A DNA stretch of 53,415 bases from Bacilli bacterium (GTDB lineage: Bacteria; Bacillota_I; Bacilli_A; RF39; UBA660): positions 1-53,415 of the forward strand of contig JAFUTV010000003.1 in the NCBI GenBank assembly GCA_017484125.1. The letters run 5' to 3'. Below the pieces are notes generated by a model. It was given only the letters and a program-made list of their open reading frames with translations, was not told the origin of the DNA and searched no databases. Position 1 is the stretch's first letter, and each line of letters begins with the position of its first letter. Both the position numbers and the translations under genes were made by a program. Of the stretch, positions 18,621 through 29,487 are shown piece by piece.

Positions 18621-20054
18621 CTAATTATATAAATATGGCTCAACTAAATATATATAAAATGATCCTGATTGCGATGGTTTAGAATTTGTGACAAATTCTA
18701 TTTTTAACTCATCAACATTAGAAACATCTACATCAATAACACCATTTAATTCACTATTTTTGCTAATCTTTCCAGAAGAATATATTTCCTTATTATCTCC
18801 ATAAATTTTAATTTCACCAATAAAAGACTTTTCCCAATTATTGCTTCTTATAATTGTAGTCTTTAATTTTTTATATTCTTTATTTAATTTATATGTTCTA
18901 CTTACATTTTCACCCCTAAATGTAAAATAAATATGATGTGAATATTTTTTATCTAATATTGTTGATTCAAACTTACTAGATCCACTACCCCAATAAGAAT
19001 AATCAATTAAATATCTATTTAGTAAACTATCAGGTAATTTATCTTTATAGTTGGTTCTTATTTCTTTTAACTTGCTATATTCATTAGTATTTGAATCAAA
19101 ATATTCAATAACATTATCGATTATATCAATTAATTTATTATACTCTAGTGATTCATCAACAACTTTTGTATATTCTTTAATTTTATCTAAAATACTTTTT
19201 AAAGTTTCATTATATAATTTTTTATATTCTTCAGTATTTGAAAAATCAATATTTCCATCATTACCATTATCTTTTATATATTTTATTTTATCAATATATG
19301 CTTTAATTGCATCATTTATTTTTGTATTATTATCAATTTTGCTTGTATATTCTTCTGCACCCTTTTTAAAATTTTCTATTTCATCTTTAAGGTAATAATT
19401 TATAAAATCTTGAACATTTTTATAATAGCAATCGTCTTCAATTACACTTTTAAAATATGTATACGCAGTTGCCTCATCACTATCCTTATTTTCCATTCCT
19501 TTTAAATAAGACTTTTTAGAATCATATAATTTATATACTCTATCCAAAAATGAATAATATGAATCATAATCTAATACATATTCTATTCCATCTAAATAAT
19601 CATATACACCTAAAAGTAAACTTTTTATTTTCTTTAGACTATCATCTAGCATTTCATTATTGTCATATTCTTTATTAAAATCATTAACCCATTGGTTTAT
19701 AGTTTCATTTGAAATATCCTTTACTTTTTTTAGATTATCTTGATTATTTTTATTACTAATTAAATAATTTTCAATTCCTTTTAAATCTTCTTTTGTTGAA
19801 CTTTTATAATAATTATTTAAACTATTTTTTACTATATTACTAGGATTATTAAAAAATATCCATCCAAAAATAGCTCCACTTATAATTAATATAACAATAA
19901 CTAGTAATATGAATATTTTTGTTTTGCTTATTTTTTTGGCTTTATTTTTTCTATTATCATTTTTTATTTTATCTAACACTATTAATTGATGACCACAGTT
20001 TTCACAATACTTTGCATTTTTTTTATTTTTTGTGCCACAATTTTCACAAAACAT
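18621..20054 (-). CDS. Zinc-ribbon membrane protein with NPCBM-like C-terminus
   Basis: 477 residues. Zinc ribbon CENCG-x11-CENCG (3-21), lysine-rich stretch, one membrane helix about 48-70 (IFILLVIVILIISGAIFGWI), a long helical Lys/Asp/Glu-rich extracellular region, then about 110 residues resembling the NPCBM carbohydrate-binding fold (YKKLKTTI ... GEIKIYGDNKEIYSS ... GVIDVDVSNVDELKIEFV). The zinc ribbon is cytosolic and the module outside. AAGGAAGG lies 8 nt before the ATG. Ligand and function are unknown; the pairing with the next gene suggests a shared membrane complex. Confidence 0.6.
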   Translation of the reverse strand: MFCENCGTKNKKNAKYCENCGHQLIVLDKIKNDNRKNKAKKISKTKIFILLVIVILIISGAIFGWIFFNNPSNIVKNSLNNYYKSSTKEDLKGIENYLISNKNNQDNLKKVKDISNETINQWVNDFNKEYDNNEMLDDSLKKIKSLLLGVYDYLDGIEYVLDYDSYYSFLDRVYKLYDSKKSYLKGMENKDSDEATAYTYFKSVIEDDCYYKNVQDFINYYLKDEIENFKKGAEEYTSKIDNNTKINDAIKAYIDKIKYIKDNGNDGNIDFSNTEEYKKLYNETLKSILDKIKEYTKVVDESLEYNKLIDIIDNVIEYFDSNTNEYSKLKEIRTNYKDKLPDSLLNRYLIDYSYWGSGSSKFESTILDKKYSHHIYFTFRGENVSRTYKLNKEYKKLKTTIIRSNNWEKSFIGEIKIYGDNKEIYSSGKISKNSELNGVIDVDVSNVDELKIEFVTNSKPSQSGSFYIYLVEPYLYN

Positions 20055-20132
20055 AGTATCAACCTTCCTTTTATACCATCTAATATATTTTACAACAAAA
20101 TCAACTAAAATTAAATACTTTTATTAATTAGG

Positions 20133-20879
20133 CTATATATTATTAACTTTTTTAGCATGAACAACAATTCGATAGTTATCATTAACATCACATGTAGATA
20201 ATGTTAATATTTGTTTGACATCATCTAAATTAACGTTATAATCATAATTACTTCTTGATTTTATATTTTTTATAAATTCATTAAATTCATCATCATTATT
20301 GAAATTATCTTTAAAATAATATAGTTCATCCTCTATTTTATACGTTGAAAATATTTCATATATTGCAGATTCTTTTTCACTTACTAAGATTATATTATTA
20401 TCACTATTTTTTTGTCTATAATCATCGGTTAAAATATTTTTTAATGTTCCAAACATTGATCCATCTTTTCTAGCATGAGCAAATATTGTTATGTTTTTAT
20501 CATTAAATGACATATCATTTTTATAATTCATAAATGGCCAGCCAGCTAAGTTTGGCTTTTTATCAAAAGAATGATTTAAATAATAATCATTATTATTTGT
20601 TTTTACAACAGGATATTCAATATTTGTATTATTAACTTTAATCCAAGCAGTGACATCATTATTCTTTTCTTTTAATGATTCAAAATCAACAATATATTTT
20701 TCCTTAACATTAAAATCAGAAATATCTTCATTTATTATGATATCACTTGATATATCATCTAGTAACTCTCTACTTTTATTATTGTCTATGGACCACAAAA
20801 TAATTTTATATAATGAAAAAACAATTAGTATTAAAAAAATCAACATTATTATAATTAGTATTATTTTCTTCTTTTTCAT
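20133..20879 (-). CDS. Class B sortase
   Basis: 248 residues from the ATG at 20879, with TAGGAG 9 nt upstream; the open frame reaches 20927, but that part is the rpoC terminator. N-terminal membrane helix (about 5-28), class B feature YPVVKTNNNDYYLNHSF (89-105), and catalytic residues H135 (FAHAR), C230 (TLSTC) and R237 (YRIVV). It is a membrane-bound transpeptidase that links surface proteins to peptidoglycan or to each other. No obvious substrate with a C-terminal sorting motif is in this window, so its client lies elsewhere. Confidence 0.9.
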   Translation of the reverse strand: MKKKKIILIIIMLIFLILIVFSLYKIILWSIDNNKSRELLDDISSDIIINEDISDFNVKEKYIVDFESLKEKNNDVTAWIKVNNTNIEYPVVKTNNNDYYLNHSFDKKPNLAGWPFMNYKNDMSFNDKNITIFAHARKDGSMFGTLKNILTDDYRQKNSDNNIILVSEKESAIYEIFSTYKIEDELYYFKDNFNNDDEFNEFIKNIKSRSNYDYNVNLDDVKQILTLSTCDVNDNYRIVVHAKKVNNI

Positions 20880-20896
20880 AAAAATTTCTCCTAAAT

Positions 20897-20924
20897 AAAA
20901 ACTAGCACATTTTATTGTGCTAGT
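20897..20924 (-). terminator. Terminator of rpoBC
   Basis: ACTAGCACA / TGTGCTAGT (20924-20901), loop ATAAAA, followed by TTTTTATTT on minus, directly after the rpoC stop. Confidence 0.92.
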
Positions 20925-20927
20925 CAA

Positions 20928-23900
20928 TTAAATTTCTTCTTCATTACCATCTTCACTTAGAAGTTGTTCTTCTAAAATTTCTGATGCATCATCAGATAGA
21001 AATTCTTTTTGAAGTTCAATTCCAACATCTGCATATTCTCTTGCACCTGTTCCAGCTGGGATTAATTTACCAATAATAACATTTTCTTTTAATCCTCTTA
21101 ACATATCAACCTTACCTTTAATAGCACCTTCAGTTAATACCCTAGTAGTTTCTTGGAATGATGCTGCAGATAAGAATGAATCTGTTTCTAGCGATGCTTT
21201 TGTAATACCTAGCATTATTGGAAGTCCTTTTGCAGGAACTTTTCCTTCAAGTAACACAGGTTTATTAGTATCAGCAAATTCTTTTAATGATACAGTTAAT
21301 CCTGGAACTAATGTAGTATCTCCACTATCTAACACTTTAACTTTAGAAATCATTCTCTTAACAACTACTTCAATATGTTTATCAGAAACGTCAACACCTT
21401 GTGATTTATAAACTGTTTGAATTTCTTTAACAATATATTGTTGAGCAGTTACTGGATCTGTTACAGCAAGTAATTCTTTTGGTGAAATTGAACCTAAAGT
21501 TAATTTATCACCTGCTTTTACAATTGATCCTTTTTCTACACATAATTTAGCATTATAGTTAGTATTATGTTCTCTAGACTCTACATCATTTGTTACAGTA
21601 ATTTTATATTTAGCATTACTTTCCTCAATCTTAGTTACTTTACCATTTATTTCAGATATAGTAGATTTACCTTTTGGATTTCTTGCTTCAAATAATTCTT
21701 CAACACGTGGAAGACCTTGAGTAATATCTTCACCAGAAGCAACACCACCATTATGGAATGTACGAAGTGTTAACTGTGTACCTGGTTCACCAATTGATTG
21801 AGCTGCCATAATACCTACAGCTTCACCAATTTCAACAATATTTCCTGTTGCAAGGTTTCTACCATAACAATGTTGACATACACCATTTACTGAATTACAT
21901 GCAAGAGCAGATCTAATCTTAATCTTAGTTATACCTGCATTAACAATTTTCTTAGCAATACTATCAGTAATATATTCATTTCTTTCTAAAATTGTTTTCT
22001 TAGTATTTGGATCAATTACTTTAGTTGCAGTATATCTTCCTACAATTCTATCAATTAATGGTTCAATAACTTCACCATTATCATCTAGTAGGTCTCCTAC
22101 TTCAACTCCAGCTAAAGTTCCACAATCTGATTCTCTAACAATAATATCTTGAACTACTTCAACTAAACGACGAGTTAAATATCCTGAGTCAGCTGTCTTA
22201 AGGGCAGTATCTGCAGTACCTTTTCTACCACCGTGAGCACCTAAGAAGAACTCAGTAACGTCTGCTCCTTCAATTAAGTTAGATTTAATAGGAATTTCTA
22301 TTGGTTCTCCGTTTGGTTTTGCCATCAAACCACGCATACCTGATAACTGTGTAAATTGGTCGATAGAACCACGGGCACCTGAATTCATCATCATTAAGAT
22401 TGGATTTTTCATGTCTTCATTAGCAAGTTTTTTAAGTTCGGCAGAAATTGTATCTTTTGCTTTACCCCAGGCATCAATTACAACATTATGTCTTTCTTCA
22501 TCAGTAATTAAACCTCTTTGGAATTGTTTAGTTACTTTATCAACTTTTGCTTGAGTTTCATTAATTACATCTTCTTTAATATTTGATGTAATAACATCAC
22601 TCATTGAAATAGATATACCTGAGATTGTTGAATACTTAAATCCTAAATCTTTTAATTTATCTAACATTATTGATGTTTCTGTAGTTTTATATCTCTTAAA
22701 TATTTGAGATATTAAGTTATTTAATGTTTTTTTAACAAATGGCTCAGCAAGTGGCATTTCACTAATTGCTTTCTTAATATCAGTTCCAAGTGGTAAGAAA
22801 TACTTCATTGGAGTAATTCCTTCTAAATTTTCTTTACTTGGTTCATTTAAATAAGGATAAGAATCAGGTAAAATTTCATTAAATTTAATCTTACCAACAG
22901 TAGTTACTAAATAAGTATCTTTTTGTTCTTCAGTAAATACTTTATGTTTAAATGAATTAACTGGAATAGCAATTCTTGTATGAAGTGTTATATTTCCTCT
23001 ATCATAATCCATTAAAGCATCAGTAGAGTTTCTATATACTTTACCTTCATTTACAAGTCCAGCTTCTTCAATTGTAATGTAATAGTTTCCAAGTACCATA
23101 TCTTGTGATGGTGATACAATTGGTGAACCATCCTTTGGAGTTAAGATGTTATTTGCAGATAGCATTAAAATTCTTGCTTCAGCTTTAGCATCTTCAGATA
23201 ATGGAACGTGAATTGCCATTTGGTCTCCATCAAAGTCAGCATTAAATCCGGCACAAACAAGTGGATGTAATCTTATTGCTTTACCACCAATTAAGACTGG
23301 TTCAAATGCTTGAATACCAAGTCTATGTAGTGTTGGTGCTCTATTTAATAATACTGGATGTTCAGTGATAACATCTTCAACAATATCCCATACACATTCA
23401 TCTTTATTATCAATTAATTTTTTAGCACCTTTAATATTATGAGCTAATCCTCTTTCAACTAGACCATGAATAACATGTGGTTTAAATAACTCTAAAGCCA
23501 TATCCTTTGGAAGTCCACATTGATACATTTTTAAGGCAGGTCCTACTGTGATAACACTACGTCCAGAATAATCTACACGTTTACCAAGTAAGTTTTGTCT
23601 AAATCTACCTTGTTTACCTTTTAACATTGAAGATAAACTCTTTAATGGTCTATTTCCAGCAGCAGTTACACTTCTTCCACGTCTACCATTATCAAATAAA
23701 GAATCAACTGCTTCTTGAAGCATTCTCTTTTCATTTTGAATAATAATAGTTGGAGCACCTAATTCAATTAATTTCTTTAGACGATTATTTCTATTAATAA
23801 TTCTTCTATATAAATCATTTAAATCAGATGTAGCAAATCTTCCACCATCAAGTTGAATCATTGGTCTTAAATCAGGTGGAATAACTGGAAGTGCATCAAG

Positions 23901-24581
23901 AACCATCCATTCAGGACGATTTCCAGATTCTTTAAATGCAACAAGACAATCTAATCTCTTAACAAGACGAATTCTCTTTTGTCCAGTAGCATTTTCTAAT
24001 TCTTCTCTAATGCCTTCTATTTCTTTATCTAAATCAACTTCTTTAAGTAGAGTTTGAATTGCTTCTGCACCCATACCTACTTTAAATAAATCACCATATT
24101 TTTCATAATATGTTCTATATTCCTTATCAGATAAAGTTTGCTTTTTCTCTAAAGGAGCTTTACCTGGATCAATAACAATATATGATACATAATAAATTAC
24201 TTCTTCTAAATCTCTTGGAGACATATCTAAAACTAATCCCATTTTAGAAGGAATTCCTTTAAAGAACCAGATATGAGAGCATGGAGCAGCAAGTTCTATG
24301 TGTCCCATTCTCTCTCTTCTGACTTTAGATGCAGTAACTTCAACACCACATCTATCACAAACTACATTTTTATATCTTAATCTTTTATATTTTCCACAAG
24401 AACATTCATAATCTTTTGTTGGACCAAAGATTTTTTCGCAAAACAATCCATCACGTTCTGGTTTTTGAGTACGATAATTAATTGTTTCTGGTTTTTTTAC
24501 TTCACCAAAAGACCATTCTCTAATCTTTTCAGGAGAAGCAATAGATATTCTTATACCTTTAAAATTATTTACATCCATCAT
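20928..24581 (-). CDS. rpoC: RNA polymerase beta' subunit
   Basis: 1217 residues. The N-terminal zinc site uses C60, C62, C75 and C78; the catalytic magnesium loop NADFDGD is at 447-453; the bridge-helix region includes [17 protein letters not shown]; a second cysteine set (C in [18 protein letters not shown]) forms the C-terminal zinc site. Length is near the Bacillus protein (1199). The ATG overlaps the rpoB TGA as ATGA, with GGAGG 10 nt upstream, so the pair is coupled. Confidence 0.97.
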   Translation of the reverse strand: MMDVNNFKGIRISIASPEKIREWSFGEVKKPETINYRTQKPERDGLFCEKIFGPTKDYECSCGKYKRLRYKNVVCDRCGVEVTASKVRRERMGHIELAAPCSHIWFFKGIPSKMGLVLDMSPRDLEEVIYYVSYIVIDPGKAPLEKKQTLSDKEYRTYYEKYGDLFKVGMGAEAIQTLLKEVDLDKEIEGIREELENATGQKRIRLVKRLDCLVAFKESGNRPEWMVLDALPVIPPDLRPMIQLDGGRFATSDLNDLYRRIINRNNRLKKLIELGAPTIIIQNEKRMLQEAVDSLFDNGRRGRSVTAAGNRPLKSLSSMLKGKQGRFRQNLLGKRVDYSGRSVITVGPALKMYQCGLPKDMALELFKPHVIHGLVERGLAHNIKGAKKLIDNKDECVWDIVEDVITEHPVLLNRAPTLHRLGIQAFEPVLIGGKAIRLHPLVCAGFNADFDGDQMAIHVPLSEDAKAEARILMLSANNILTPKDGSPIVSPSQDMVLGNYYITIEEAGLVNEGKVYRNSTDALMDYDRGNITLHTRIAIPVNSFKHKVFTEEQKDTYLVTTVGKIKFNEILPDSYPYLNEPSKENLEGITPMKYFLPLGTDIKKAISEMPLAEPFVKKTLNNLISQIFKRYKTTETSIMLDKLKDLGFKYSTISGISISMSDVITSNIKEDVINETQAKVDKVTKQFQRGLITDEERHNVVIDAWGKAKDTISAELKKLANEDMKNPILMMMNSGARGSIDQFTQLSGMRGLMAKPNGEPIEIPIKSNLIEGADVTEFFLGAHGGRKGTADTALKTADSGYLTRRLVEVVQDIIVRESDCGTLAGVEVGDLLDDNGEVIEPLIDRIVGRYTATKVIDPNTKKTILERNEYITDSIAKKIVNAGITKIKIRSALACNSVNGVCQHCYGRNLATGNIVEIGEAVGIMAAQSIGEPGTQLTLRTFHNGGVASGEDITQGLPRVEELFEARNPKGKSTISEINGKVTKIEESNAKYKITVTNDVESREHNTNYNAKLCVEKGSIVKAGDKLTLGSISPKELLAVTDPVTAQQYIVKEIQTVYKSQGVDVSDKHIEVVVKRMISKVKVLDSGDTTLVPGLTVSLKEFADTNKPVLLEGKVPAKGLPIMLGITKASLETDSFLSAASFQETTRVLTEGAIKGKVDMLRGLKENVIIGKLIPAGTGAREYADVGIELQKEFLSDDASEILEEQLLSEDGNEEEI

Positions 24582-27500
24582 ATAAGATCATCCTCCTTTA
24601 AGTCCTCTGGATCCTCTGGAAATTCTAAGTCATCTAAATCATCACTTTCGAATTCATCATCATCCTCAGTTTCTAAATCAATAGGTTCTTCTGGTTCTGG
24701 AAGTTCAAGTTCTTCTTCTTTATCATCATCTAGTTTAGTTAATTCATCAATCTTTAGTGAATCAGGATCTTCATCACTATCTTTTTCCATTTCTTTTAAT
24801 TCAACTAATTTATCATCATTATTTAATACTTGAACATCTAATCCTAAAGCTTGGAATTCTTTAACAAGTACTCTAAAGCTTTCTGGTATTCCAGCAGTGT
24901 CTAAAGTTTTACCTTTAACTAAAGCTTCGTATACTTTAACACGTCCAACAACATCATCAGATTTAACTGTTAACATTTCTTGAAGAACATGTGCTGCACC
25001 ATATGCATATAGTGCCCAAACTTCCATTTCTCCAAATCTTTGACCACCAAATTGTGCTTTTCCACCTAATGGTTGTTGTGTAACTAATGAGTAAGGTCCT
25101 GTACTTCTTGCATGAATCTTATCATCAACCATGTGATGTAATTTAATCATGTACATGACACCAACAGCTACTCTATTATCAAATGCTTCACCTGTTTTAC
25201 CATCATATAGTACCATCTTACCATCAGAATCCATTTTAGCTTCTTTCATTTGGTCATATATTTCTTGTTGAGAAGCTCCATCAAATACTGGAGTAGCATA
25301 TTTAACACCTAATTTTTTACCAGCCATACCTAAATGTAATTCTAAAATTTGTCCAATGTTCATACGTGAAGGCACACCTTGTGGATTTAAGATAATATCA
25401 ACAGGAGTTCCATCAGCCATATATGGCATATCTTCTTCTGGTAGGATAAGTGAAATAACACCTTTATTACCATGTCGACCAGACATTTTATCTCCAACTT
25501 GAATTTTTCTCTTTTGAATAATATAAACTCTAATTATCTTAGATACACCTGCAGGTAGTTCATCAGAGTTTTCTTTTGTGTATACCTTAACATCGTGAAT
25601 AATACCACCAGCACCATGTTCAACTCTTAAAGATGTATCTCTTACTTCTCTTGTTTTTTCACCAAATATTGCATGTAATAATTTTTCTTCAGAAGTCAAT
25701 TCTTGAACACCTTTTGGAGTTACTTTACCAACTAAAATATCTCCATCTTTAACTTCTGTACCGATTCTTACAATACCTTCAGCATCTAAATTTTTTCTTG
25801 CTTCTTCACCAATATTTGGAATATCTCTAGTTATTTCTTCAGGTCCCAATTTTGTATCACGACATTCAATATCATAATGTTCAATATGAAGTGATGTATA
25901 AGCATCATCTTTTACTAATTTTTCAGATAATACAACAGCATCTTCATAGTTATAACCATTACAAGTCATGAATGCTACAACCATATTCTTACCTAAAGCA
26001 AGTTCACCATTATCAGTTGATGGACCATCAGCAATAACTTCTCCTCTTTTAACTTTATCACCTATTTTAACTAGAGGTCTATGGTTAATTGTTGTTGAAG
26101 CATTACTTCTTTCAAAATTAGCTAAATAATAAGTATCTTCACCCTTGGCATTTTTTACAACAATTTTTAAAGAATCAGCATATTCTACTACACCATCAGC
26201 TTTAGCAATAACAGTAGAACCAGAATATTTTGCAGCAGTATATTCTACACCAGTTCCAACTATTGGACTTTCAGTTGTAAGTAAAGGAACAGCTTGTCTT
26301 TGCATGTTGGCACCCATTAGAGCACGACGGGCATCATCATGTTCTAAGAATGGTATACAACTTGTTGTGATTGAAACTATTTGAGCTGGAGCTACATCCA
26401 TGAAATCTATCATTTCTTTTTTAGCCATTATAGTTTCACCATTTAATCTAGCTACAACATTTTCATCTTTAATTTTTCCATTTTCATCTAATGGAATAGT
26501 TGCTGATGCAATATAATAATTTGCTTCTTCATCAGCAGTTAAATATTCTACTTCATCAGTTACTTTTAAATCTTTTACTTTACGATATGGAGTTGTAATA
26601 AAACCATATTCATTAACCTTAGCATATGATGCTAAAGATGTAATAAGTCCGATATTTTGACCTTCTGGAGATTCAATAGGACATATTCTACCATAATGAG
26701 AAGGGTTAACATCTCTTACTTCAAATGATGCTCTATCTCTAGAAATACCACCTGGACCAAGTGAAGACAAACGTCTTTTATTTGTTAACTCTGAAATTGG
26801 GTTAACTTGATCCATGAATTCTGAAAGTTGTGATGAACCAAAGAATTCTTTTAATGCAGCAGTAACTGGTCTAATATTTATTAATGTTTTTGGTGTAACT
26901 GCATCAAGTTCTTGAGTAGTCATTCTTTCACGAATAACTCTTTCCATTCTTGACATACCTACGCCAAATTGTTTTTGAACTAATTCTCCAACTTGTCTTA
27001 CACGACGATTAGATAAATGATCTATTTCATCATCTGTTCCAATTCCAACATGTAATCCTAAGTAATAAGAAATAGAAGCATAAATATCAGATGTAGTTAA
27101 TCTTCTTGAATCAATACTTTGATCGTTACCAATTAAAGTAATAACTCTTCTACCATCTTTTGGATCTACTATCTTAATTGTTTGAATCTTATTATAATTA
27201 TCTAATTCTTCGTTAATTTTAACTTCTTTTAAATTAACACCTTCAGCCATTATTGGTCTTAATGTTTCAAGTAAGTCTTTGTCAACTACTGTTCCCTTAG
27301 TAGCAACTACTTTTCCTTTTAAATCTTTAATATCTTCAGCTAATGTTTGATTAATTAATCTATCAACAACATTTAATTTTTTATTAAATTTATATCTACC
27401 AACTTTAGCTAAGTCATATCTAAAGTGATCAAAGAATCTAGTAATAAGTTGGTTCTTTGCACTATCTAATGTTGCTGGTTCTCCTGGTCTTAACTTTTCA

Positions 27501-28210
27501 TATATTTCAATTAAAGCTTCATCAGTATTTTTTGAACTATCTTTTTCTAAAGTATTAATAATGTATTGATTTTCACCAAACACTTCCTTAATATCTTCAT
27601 CAGATGATAAACCTAATGCTCTTAAGAATGTTGTAATAGGTACTTTTCTTGTTCTATCTATTCTAACATATAAAATTTCTCTAGCATCAAGTTCATATTC
27701 TAACCAAGTTCCTTTGTTTGGAATAACTTCTGAAGTTATAATATGACGTCCACTTTTATCTATTTCTCTTTTATAATAAATAGATGGTGAACGAACTAAT
27801 TGTGATACTACAACTCTTTCCGCACCATTTATAATAAATGTTCCAGAATCAGTCATCATTGGTATATCGCCTAAGAATATTTCTTGTTCTTTAACTTCAC
27901 CAGTTTCATGAATAAATACTCTTGCCTCTACCTTTAATGGTGCTGCGTAGTTAACCATTCTTTCTTTTGCTTCTTTGATTGAGTATCTTGGCTCATCAAA
28001 ATAATAATTTCCAAATTCTAAGGAAATATTTCCTGTAAAACTTTCAACTGGGAACAAATCGTTAAAAGTTTCCTTAATGCCTTCATCCAAGAACCATTGA
28101 TATGATTTCTTTTGGATTTCAAGCAAGTCTGCTAATTCTAAGGTGTTATTAATTTTTGAAAATGTTCTTCTTTCGGCATGATCGCCAAATTTTTTGGTCT
28201 TATAGCCCAC
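24578..28210 (-). CDS. rpoB: RNA polymerase beta subunit
   Basis: 1210 residues, starting at GTG (28210) behind AGGGGTG. All core regions are present, including the rifampicin region [15 protein letters not shown] and [12 protein letters not shown] (about 456-494) and the C-terminal [15 protein letters not shown]. Position 477 is Asn (TNKRR) where E. coli has His526, a substitution linked to rifampicin insensitivity in Mollicutes. The end is unusual: about 60 residues that are mostly Asp, Glu, Pro and Leu. rplL, the normal upstream neighbour, is absent; a promoter lies 65 nt upstream. Confidence 0.97.
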   Translation of the reverse strand: MGYKTKKFGDHAERRTFSKINNTLELADLLEIQKKSYQWFLDEGIKETFNDLFPVESFTGNISLEFGNYYFDEPRYSIKEAKERMVNYAAPLKVEARVFIHETGEVKEQEIFLGDIPMMTDSGTFIINGAERVVVSQLVRSPSIYYKREIDKSGRHIITSEVIPNKGTWLEYELDAREILYVRIDRTRKVPITTFLRALGLSSDEDIKEVFGENQYIINTLEKDSSKNTDEALIEIYEKLRPGEPATLDSAKNQLITRFFDHFRYDLAKVGRYKFNKKLNVVDRLINQTLAEDIKDLKGKVVATKGTVVDKDLLETLRPIMAEGVNLKEVKINEELDNYNKIQTIKIVDPKDGRRVITLIGNDQSIDSRRLTTSDIYASISYYLGLHVGIGTDDEIDHLSNRRVRQVGELVQKQFGVGMSRMERVIRERMTTQELDAVTPKTLINIRPVTAALKEFFGSSQLSEFMDQVNPISELTNKRRLSSLGPGGISRDRASFEVRDVNPSHYGRICPIESPEGQNIGLITSLASYAKVNEYGFITTPYRKVKDLKVTDEVEYLTADEEANYYIASATIPLDENGKIKDENVVARLNGETIMAKKEMIDFMDVAPAQIVSITTSCIPFLEHDDARRALMGANMQRQAVPLLTTESPIVGTGVEYTAAKYSGSTVIAKADGVVEYADSLKIVVKNAKGEDTYYLANFERSNASTTINHRPLVKIGDKVKRGEVIADGPSTDNGELALGKNMVVAFMTCNGYNYEDAVVLSEKLVKDDAYTSLHIEHYDIECRDTKLGPEEITRDIPNIGEEARKNLDAEGIVRIGTEVKDGDILVGKVTPKGVQELTSEEKLLHAIFGEKTREVRDTSLRVEHGAGGIIHDVKVYTKENSDELPAGVSKIIRVYIIQKRKIQVGDKMSGRHGNKGVISLILPEEDMPYMADGTPVDIILNPQGVPSRMNIGQILELHLGMAGKKLGVKYATPVFDGASQQEIYDQMKEAKMDSDGKMVLYDGKTGEAFDNRVAVGVMYMIKLHHMVDDKIHARSTGPYSLVTQQPLGGKAQFGGQRFGEMEVWALYAYGAAHVLQEMLTVKSDDVVGRVKVYEALVKGKTLDTAGIPESFRVLVKEFQALGLDVQVLNNDDKLVELKEMEKDSDEDPDSLKIDELTKLDDDKEEELELPEPEEPIDLETEDDDEFESDDLDDLEFPEDPEDLKEDDLI

Positions 28211-28274
28211 TTAAATCACCCCTGTACCTATAGTATTTTTAGTGCATTTTAAAACCCAAAGACACTAGTTATCG

Positions 28275-28303
28275 ATTTTAAAATAATTTAACAATAATGT
28301 CAA
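28275..28303 (-). promoter_or_regulatory. rpoBC proximal promoter
   Basis: TTGACA (28303-28298), exact 17-nt spacer, TAAAAT (28280-28275). Start near 28268, leader about 58 nt. Confidence 0.8.
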
Positions 28304-28338
28304 TGAATTATTTTTGTTGTTGCACTATTAACAACAAT

Positions 28339-28388
28339 TTATAACAATTACATAAATTCCTTGCCCTATATAAGAATTATTGTTATAA
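28339..28388. repeat. Inverted repeat upstream of rpoBC promoter
   Basis: TTATAACAAT (28339-28348) and ATTGTTATAA (28379-28388), with an inner imperfect AATTCTT/AAGGAATT pairing. Next to it TTGTTGTT/AACAACAA makes another hairpin near 28315-28338. Function unknown; no T tract on either strand. Confidence 0.5.
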
Positions 28389-28449
28389 ATATATATTTTA
28401 AAAGGCATATGCATCCACCTTATTAATAACAAATTATTAGCCTCACAAG

Positions 28450-28472
28450 AAAAACTCCATTAGTATAATGGA
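28450..28472 (-). terminator. Intrinsic terminator in rpoBC upstream region
   Basis: TCCATTA / TAATGGA (28472-28456), loop TAC, then GTTTTTC on minus. Confidence 0.65.
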
Positions 28473-28549
28473 TTAATAAATTAAATAATAAATTTAAAAG
28501 TTAACTAGTAGTTTCAATATATTTCACCATATTCCTTTGAGACAAATAT
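28450..28549 (-). ncRNA. Candidate short RNA or attenuated leader
   Basis: The promoter at 28584-28556 predicts an RNA from about 28549 to the terminator at 28450, about 100 nt. Its 5' end folds into a perfect 13-bp stem (28556-28544 with 28524-28512) whose loop carries AAAGGAATATGGTG, a ribosome site and ATG for a 9-codon frame (MVKYIETTS). It may be a stand-alone small RNA or an attenuated distal leader of rpoBC. No known family is recognised. Confidence 0.4.
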
Positions 28550-28555
28550 ATTGAA

Positions 28556-28584
28556 ATTATATAATAAAAAAATAACAAATTCAA
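28556..28584 (-). promoter_or_regulatory. Distal promoter upstream of rpoBC
   Basis: TTGAAT (28584-28579), 17-nt spacer, TATAAT (28561-28556) on minus; near consensus. Confidence 0.7.
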
Positions 28585-28613
28585 GTTTTTTTATTTAAAA
28601 AAAATATTTTTTT

Positions 28614-28653
28614 AAAAAATTTTACATATTTTATGAAATATTATGTAAAATTT
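28614..28653 (-). terminator. Hairpin with T tract before the distal promoter
   Basis: Perfect 12-bp arms AAATTTTACATA (28617-28628) and TATGTAAAATTT (28642-28653); on minus it runs into six T. It backs up the DUF975 terminator. Confidence 0.6.
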
Positions 28654-28667
28654 GCCTATTTTAGCTT

Positions 28668-28696
28668 AAATAAAAAATTGCTTAATTAAGCAATTT
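28668..28696 (-). terminator. Terminator of DUF975 gene
   Basis: AAATTGCTTAATTAAGCAATTT self-complementary stem followed by T's on minus, directly after the stop at 28698. Confidence 0.75.
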
Positions 28697-28697
28697 C

Positions 28698-29321
28698 TTA
28701 TTTATTTTTTTTCTTTAATTCGTCATAGAATAATGCTTCAGCTACAGTCATATATGGCATTAACCAAATACTAAGTATTCCTAAAGTAAATGGAACAAGA
28801 ATTATCCATCCAATAAAGCTTAGTTGGAAAACAAAATAATCCATTTTGTAACCGTTCATCATTTCTTTAGATTTAGAAATGGTTTCCATTGCACTCAATT
28901 CTTTTTCTTCAGCAGCTATAAAGAATACCATTGAATAAGCTAATGCAGCAATAATACCTGGAATTATAAATAAAATTGACCAAAGCATTACAAATATAGC
29001 TACTAAAAGATCAATAATAAAAATTTTAAAGAAATAAGGATAATAATCTTTTAAATTATCAAGTGAAAATTTTTTTCCTCTTGCAAGGTTTAAAACATAC
29101 ATACACATACCTACAGTTGTTGGTAAAATAATTAAACTACCAATTGAAGATGCTATTCCTGATGCAAGTTCTTGTTTCATTCCAAATAGATTTAAAATAA
29201 ATGTACATACAAAAACTATTAAAAAGGAAATTAATGCAATAACTAGAACTGGTTTCCAAATATTCCACTTATTATTTTTAATTATTTCCTTTGCTTTTTC
29301 TTTAATTTTAACTCTATCCAC
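28698..29321 (-). CDS. DUF975 integral membrane protein
   Basis: 207 residues starting at GTG with AAAGGAG 8 nt upstream. The N-terminal cytosolic helix (VKIKEKAKEIIKNNKWNIWKP) followed by about five membrane helices and the conserved motifs GMCMYVLNLARG, IPGIIAALAYSMVFFI and the final MTVAEALFYDELKKK identify DUF975. Molecular role not established. TTGAAA-N17-TATTCT upstream is a plausible promoter. It is monocistronic, bounded by terminators. Confidence 0.82.
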   Translation of the reverse strand: MDRVKIKEKAKEIIKNNKWNIWKPVLVIALISFLIVFVCTFILNLFGMKQELASGIASSIGSLIILPTTVGMCMYVLNLARGKKFSLDNLKDYYPYFFKIFIIDLLVAIFVMLWSILFIIPGIIAALAYSMVFFIAAEEKELSAMETISKSKEMMNGYKMDYFVFQLSFIGWIILVPFTLGILSIWLMPYMTVAEALFYDELKKKNK

Positions 29322-29403
29322 AAGACATACTCCTTTCCTATTTGAAGAATATCACATATTTCTCATATTTTCAATTCCATAAGTTTTAAATAAATATTTT
29401 TTA

Positions 29404-29432
29404 TTGAAAAATTATTATTATATCTTTATTAT
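29404..29432 (+). promoter_or_regulatory. Promoter of the gene at 29488
   Basis: TTGAAA (29404-29409), 17-nt spacer, TATTAT (29427-29432). Confidence 0.5.
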
Positions 29433-29487
29433 TATTACTATAAATTTATTTTATTAATTACTTAAAATTATAAAGGTGGTTTTGTTT

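Noticed and set aside
24465-24833. Ser-rich plus-strand ORF of 122 codons
   Set aside because: It is the complement of the acidic Asp/Glu tail of rpoB (GAT/GAA read backwards as TCA/TTC); no ribosome site.
28313-28419. Minus-strand 27-29-codon frame (MHMPFKIYIYNNN) with AAGGTGG upstream, between the rpoBC promoters
   Set aside because: No promoter between it and the terminator at 28450, and it coincides with inverted repeats; chance ORF more likely.
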